From: Guadua angustifolia
Taxonomy: Eukaryota; Streptophyta; Magnoliopsida; Poales; Poaceae
Assembly (NCBI GenBank): GCA_036346375.1
Contig: CM070514.1
Span: 17,388,463-17,452,462, forward strand
Reading direction: 5' to 3'
DNA length: 64,000 nucleotides
Shown: in pieces, positions 60,116 through 64,000 of the stretch
Numbering within the stretch: position 1 is the stretch's first letter
Layout of the letters: each line of letters starts with the position of its first letter
Notes under the pieces: generated by a model
The model's database searches: none
What the model saw: only the letters and a program-made list of their open reading frames with translations
Told to the model about the DNA's origin: nothing
Program-made: the position numbers and the translations under genes

Positions 60116-61025
60116 GGTGGAGGCATCATAGTAGTATTAATGTAAGTATAACAATGGAAGGCATAATAGGACTAGTTTGAGCATAAAGCAACATTTCCAA
60201 TACAATAAGTAACTTCAAATGCATAATTGATGTAGTAAAACTAAGTTTTAAACCAATTTCAGCATGGGATCCACTGGAGTTTAAACCAACTTTTCCCATA
60301 TGGACTCTCTCCATCCATAAACCTTTTTCTAAAAAACACTTTCGAAGACCAAAGCCTAAGTGGTGAATGGCTTTGCTCAGCATGCCTATGACCAAGGGCT
60401 CTACTAATTGGTTAGTTTTATACTCTACAGGGGTTATACAACTTTACCTACAAGATATCATCATCTTTTATTGCCAATCTATCAACATACTTCCTTTTGT
60501 GTGCGATAGAGAGACCACGACAAGGCCTATACAAGGCACCATGCCATACAGTCATACCCGTTAAGGTTCACTAGGTCTATCCCATATTAAACTTGTGGTA
60601 GTACAAATAGGCTTTATAATCAGTAGTTCACAAACTGGCCCTTAATTGACTAGGTGAGCTTGTCAGAAACCTAGAACCATGGCACCAGCATGTAACAACC
60701 AATTCTCAGCTAGTCTAATTCATATTTTTACTTTCTTTTGAACAATATCACTATTTACAAAATTCCATGGCATTCCATTGCCAAAGAAAATTTTCAATTT
60801 TATAGAATCTTTCTTTGGCATAAATTTCTAGAAGTCCTAAATTTAGTTATAAGCATTTCTAAGCCATTTGCTACATAAAACTAGTTAATATTATATTAGC
60901 GTACCAACTAGTGAGATTTTACTGAAGGTTGTAAGGGTATATATGGATTTCAATGTCAACTACAGTCATAACACTTAGGAGATAACTTGTAACACTATAA
61001 TTTTTGCATTTATTGAATTTAATTT
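60116..61025. other. AT-rich relic of LTR-like sequence
   Basis: 60560-60660 (ctaggtctatccc, gtggtagtac) weakly resembles the minus-oriented C LTR (ctaggtccgtccc, gtggttgtac). tgtaacactataatttttgc at 60990 resembles a chromovirus LTR start that was then cut by element F. No gene. Confidence 0.4.
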
Positions 61026-61416
61026 TGTCGGGGATTGGACAAATTACCATAAGGACCATCGAGCCCCGGCAACCCTTCTTCAGCCGACCATACTTCTCTT
61101 TGATGTCTTCCCAAAGGAAGATCCTTGAACGGATCGGCTACTGACCATACCCATCCACGAGCATGCGGCTTAGTCTTTCGAGCATGGTTGCTCGGGCTGG
61201 CGGCCAAGGTCGGCCACCACCGAGGAAGATCCCCGAGCATGCCCCGAAGGTCATGCTCTGGTTATAAAGGCGATGTGGCGGCTGCTGCGATAGCCGTTAC
61301 GCCACGATTTGGGCCCATCACATCCATGACGCCGGGTGGTGAGAGTTAAGAGATAGTTGCTGCCACGTGAGGACACGTAAGGGAGTGAAATTCGGATATA
61401 GTCATCGTTAAACACC

Positions 61417-61424
61417 TATAAATA
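61417..61424 (+). promoter_or_regulatory. TATA box in LTR of element F
   Basis: TATAAATA, mid-LTR, the only strong TATA element there. Confidence 0.65.
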
Positions 61425-61700
61425 CCTCTTCAGAACACGCCAAAAGATGTAAGATGAAGATGCGAGAGCACACATGCGGATCGGAAAAGAGCATGTACAA
61501 GCATAGAAGCATCCACTCTCTTTTGTAATCGAGCATATGTAAAGCTAAGCCTCGCAAGGCCCTTATAAGCACCCAGATAACAAGCAAAGAAACACTGGAC
61601 GTAGGGTTATTATCTCGGTCGTGAGAGGCCCGAACTAGTATAAAAATTCCCCTGTTCGCGTCCCTCTTCGGTATCTCGACCTCCTTGCACGGCCTTCTTC

Positions 61701-61804
61701 GGACGCTAGCCCTTCGCGGAAAAAGGGGCTCGGTTGATCCCTCAATCAACAAGGACGCTAGCCCTTCGCGGAAAAAGGGGCTCGGTTGATCCCTCAATCA
61801 ACAA
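61701..61804 (+). repeat. Perfect 2 x 52-bp tandem duplication in LTR of F
   Basis: ggacgctagcccttcgcgg... at 61701-61752 is repeated without change at 61753-61804, downstream of the TATA box and so probably transcribed (R/U5). Confidence 0.93.
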
Positions 61805-61841
61805 GTAAGCTCGGCGAGGGCTCGTTTCAAGCGCCGACAAA

Positions 61842-61859
61842 TGGGCGCCGTCGTGGGGA
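61842..61859 (+). promoter_or_regulatory. Primer-binding site of element F
   Basis: tgggcgccgtcgtgggga resembles the TGGCGCCGTCTGTGGGGA site found after LTRs of this gypsy branch. Confidence 0.7.
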
Positions 61860-61895
61860 CCGATCGAGATTCCTTTTCGTGGAGAATCCCTGAAG

Positions 61896-62420
61896 ATGCC
61901 GAATTCCCAAGACGATCAAGACCTTTGTGTCTTTGACGACGTAGAAGACGATGATATGTACTACGCCAGTGGAGGCGTGGTAGTTGTAACTGATCCGGAA
62001 GGTCACATAGAGCTCGGGAGCCTTTCCCCGGTCGCTGCAGTGACACTACAACAGGAACACCCCTTTAACAATGGATACATAGCAACACATGATGTTATGC
62101 GTTGCAAGCAACAGGGTGGCAACGCTTGCAAAGCATTGCAAGCATCATCCGTAGGGTTAAACAATGGATACATAGCAACACATGATGTTATGCGTTGCAA
62201 GCAACAGGGTGGCAACGCTTGTAAAGCGTTGCAAGCATCATCCGTAGGGTTAAACAACGGATACATAGCAACACATGATGTTATGCGTTGCAATCAGCGA
62301 GGTGGCAACGCTTGCAAAGCGTTACAAGCATCATCCGTAGGGTTAAACAACCGATGGCAACATTTGTCAACTGTTGCAAGAATCATCTGTAGATCGCTTT
62401 GTTTTTTGGCCGATCCGTAT
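61896..62420 (+). pseudogene. Start of internal ORF of element F with in-frame 93-bp repeats
   Basis: The frame opens MPNSQDDQDLCVFDDVEDDD, 56 bp after the LTR, where gag of this branch would start; the acidic beginning is plausible for an element ORF but I cannot match it. From 62068 the frame enters three 93-bp repeats (31 residues each: NNGYIATHDVMRCKQQGGNA and on) and a decayed fourth, then stops. The repeats look like inserted foreign DNA that happens to keep the frame because 93 is a multiple of three. Confidence 0.5.
62068..62380 (+). repeat. Tandem 93-bp repeat, three copies plus one decayed
   Basis: atggatacatagcaacacat-type starts at 62071, 62164 and 62257, decayed start at 62350. 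Each unit holds nested palindromes built on ttgcaa (gcaacgcttgcaaagcgttgc), like subterminal repeats of a DNA transposon. Confidence 0.92.
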
Positions 62421-62540
62421 TAGACCCTTTTGTTTCGCGGCGTGAACCTTTGTTTTTTATTGCGTGTAGGCTTTCTGTGTGGTGTAGGCTTCCAGTCAAC
62501 CGTGTCCATGTGCAGCAAAATATTTGCAATAGAAAAGTAG

Positions 62541-62601
62541 AAGCTGGGGCTCGAACCCAAGACCTAATGATGATCATCACACCGCGCTGACCAACCAAGC
62601 T
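62541..62601 (-). other. tRNA-like segment
   Basis: Minus strand: A-box-like cttggttggtcagcgcgg, then a B box ggttcgagccc (62547-62557 region). No clean acceptor stem. It sits beside the 93-bp repeat array just as the segment at 23330-23410 sits beside the CACTA repeats. Confidence 0.4.
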
Positions 62602-62639
62602 GTGAATCGTTTCAGATTAGGAATTTAACATTGCTTAAT

Positions 62640-63000
62640 TATTGGATCTACGAACAGAGGTGTGTCCTCACAGGCTATTTTTTAATAATACATTTTTAAA
62701 AAATTCAAAAATATACCACGGAATTTTTTTACATCATTATAGATAGAAAGTTCAAAGATTCTGTAAGACCAAGATTAGTTTTGTAGGCAAACCGTCAAGC
62801 ATGTGGGTTCTTTGGAGTTATTTTTCATGGATCTTCAAAATAAATTCACTCTCTCGAGTCTCGAGAGCATGTGCACGCACCACCACCAGAAAGGCACATA
62901 GATTAACATGGAAAATACAACAAGAGTCAGAATTTCCCTATATGTAGGTCAACATTAATTTATTCATAAGAACTCATTATTGTGAGTATGAATCACTAAG
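62640..63000. other. AT-rich sequence, no gene seen
   Basis: Includes a short palindrome ctctcgagtctcgagag near 62852. Nothing else recognised. Confidence 0.5.
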
Positions 63001-63215
63001 GGTGCGTTTGGTTGTCTGGATGAGGTTGGATGGGATATGGCCATCCAGGATGGATGGGATGGAGTCATCCAGTTTGCTGTTTGGTTGGGTGGATAGGATG
63101 AGCCAGTTTTTTGTTTGGTTGGATGAATGAGGGTGGATGGGATGAGCCAATTTTTTGTTTGGTTGGATGAATGAGGGTGGATGGGATGAGCCAGTTTTTT
63201 GTTTGGTTGGATGGA
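63001..63215 (+). repeat. MITE-like start followed by 44-bp tandem repeats
   Basis: gggtgcgtttggttg (63000-63014) resembles termini common in grass MITEs. The array has units starting tttggttggatg at 63114, 63158 and 63202 (44-bp period) with a degenerate earlier unit near 63079. No matching inverted terminus found to the right. Confidence 0.6.
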
Positions 63216-63614
63216 TACTACACTAGTACTAAACCTAGCGGTTTGTGTAATGTAATTGCAAGGGTTAATAATGTTGGTTTGTCCATGATATATAAAAATA
63301 ATACTGGGCCAATGTACCGACAAAAAGCTCAGAAAACTATCAACAACTGGTTCTTAATGTCCAAAATCACAAAGCCTCATGCATATACAAAGAAAGACAT
63401 TTGTTTGGCAATACATATGACCAATACATTCATCCTGCAAGAAATACCACATCCACAACAAATTTCACGCATATAAACCCACTAAAATCAATTCTGTCAG
63501 TCCAAGCTCATTGATGATATGCATGTTAGTTCACACCACAAAACAAATCCAGCTAATTGATAAAACGTTAGAACTAGTTCCAATAAGACCATATTCATTG
63601 TTCCTCACATCTAT
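63216..63614. other. Unassigned AT-rich sequence
   Basis: Frame 63171-63476 crosses the tandem repeat and is not protein-like. Downstream ATPase exons are not present here. Confidence 0.5.
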
Positions 63615-63972
63615 GATCGGTATCCCTCCGATCGGAAGAACAAGCACAATGTTGATTCCTTCTCAGTAAGACCGGTCTTTGGATCGGAAACATGATGATA
63701 ACCTCGAGAATCACCCTATGGCGATCAAGGTCTGAAGTTCCCTATGCGAGGTTAGAACCTGAAATATCGATCGAAAATTAACTTAAATAAAACATACACT
63801 TATGTTGTGCTTAATACATCTGAAGATTGATTGTTCACCTTCGGAAATGCCCAACAACCTCTGTGGAGTAGCGCAAGATCTGCAGGAATAATGTCACCAA
63901 GCCTCGATGCGATGACATCCCCAGTACCAATATATAAGCATCTAGCTCTTGCCATTGCCCATCTCTAAGAAC
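63615..63972 (-). pseudogene. Plasma-membrane H+-ATPase (P3A-type) gene fragment
   Basis: Minus strand, two exon-like pieces. Piece 1 (63972-63839) follows catgcag and reads VLRDGQWQELDAYILV, then after a one-base loss GDVIASRLGDIIPADLALL, the A-domain of proton-pump ATPases. A gap of about 80 bp ends in tatttcag. Piece 2 (63758-63615) shows LEVIIMFPIQRPV and, after a frame break, GINIVLVLPIGGIPI, matching the transmembrane segment 3-4 region. The intervening TGES-containing stretch is missing, and the match stops after GGIPI. It is a damaged fragment, either a decayed gene or DNA captured by a transposon. Confidence 0.75.
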
Positions 63973-64000
63973 CTGCATGGCCACCCATGTATATACACGT

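Larger units (their letters stand above)
61026..61839 (+). mobile_element. LTR of Tat-like element F (0.81 kb)
   Basis: Starts TGTCGGGGATTGG and ends AAGCGCCGACA. The segment near 61597-61640 (gtagggttattatctcggtcgtgagag) parallels the LTR of B, so F belongs to the same branch. A 52-bp perfect duplication lies near the end. Only the 5' LTR is in the window. Confidence 0.85.

Noticed and set aside
62068..62380. CRISPR-like array
   Set aside because: Units abut without spacers and sit in plant transposon DNA; they are plain tandem repeats.

Overview
The window is transposon-packed, non-genic DNA from a plant, most likely a grass. The evidence is large chromodomain-bearing Ty3/gypsy elements (Tekay/Del-like, LTRs of about 3 to 3.5 kb, initiator-Met tRNA primer sites), Tat/RIRE2-like gypsy elements with an extra antisense ORF, CACTA elements with 'agacggtt' subterminal repeats, and a MURA-type Mutator transposase remnant. 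I found no intact host gene. The only host-gene-like sequence is a broken plasma-membrane H+-ATPase fragment at the right edge. All calls were made by reading the sequence by eye; family names rest on recognised motifs and no search was run.

Layout. 1-1335: minus-strand LTR fragment. 1628-21865: chromovirus A (LTR, broken gag, PR-RT-RNaseH, integrase-chromodomain, second LTR, then a second copy of the 5' leader). Its pol is split by Tat-like element B (7606-17026). 21866-about 23500: C-terminal part of a CACTA transposase with subterminal repeats and a tRNA-like segment. 23888-47931: chromovirus D, whose 5' LTR is split by minus-strand chromovirus C (24412-about 35800). 47932-52624: AT-rich DNA, then the second gene and 3' terminus of a CACTA element. 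53945-55238: MURA remnant cut by an inverted-repeat element. 55309-56500: diverged tandem repeats. About 58440-60115: a fourth chromovirus LTR (E). 61026-62420: 5' end of Tat-like element F. 63001-63240: tandem repeat. 63615-63972: H+-ATPase fragment.

Best lead. The chromovirus LTRs A, C, D and E each seem to carry the same two mini-exons. Exon 1 (45-81 nt) follows a pyrimidine/T-rich tract ending in TAG and closes at a GC-type (A, C, D) or GT-type (E) donor. Exon 2 lies 0.7 to 1.3 kb downstream, in the same splice phase, and runs to a stop codon. Together they would encode a short acidic, aromatic-rich tail inside the LTR. Elements C and D also share an undescribed (to me) ORF between primer site and gag. 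The gag ATGs (and the D pre-gag ATG and its C counterpart) sit directly after a CAG or GCAG, like a splice acceptor. I infer that this lineage may use a spliced leader and make LTR-encoded and pre-gag peptides; this is a hypothesis.

History. B entered A; C entered D's 5' LTR; D may have entered a CACTA element. All ORFs are disabled by stops, frameshifts or deletions. Many stops look like CAG to TAG changes. Small lesions at CAG/CTG sites recur between paired LTRs, pointing to CHG-methylation decay or consensus errors at methylated sites.
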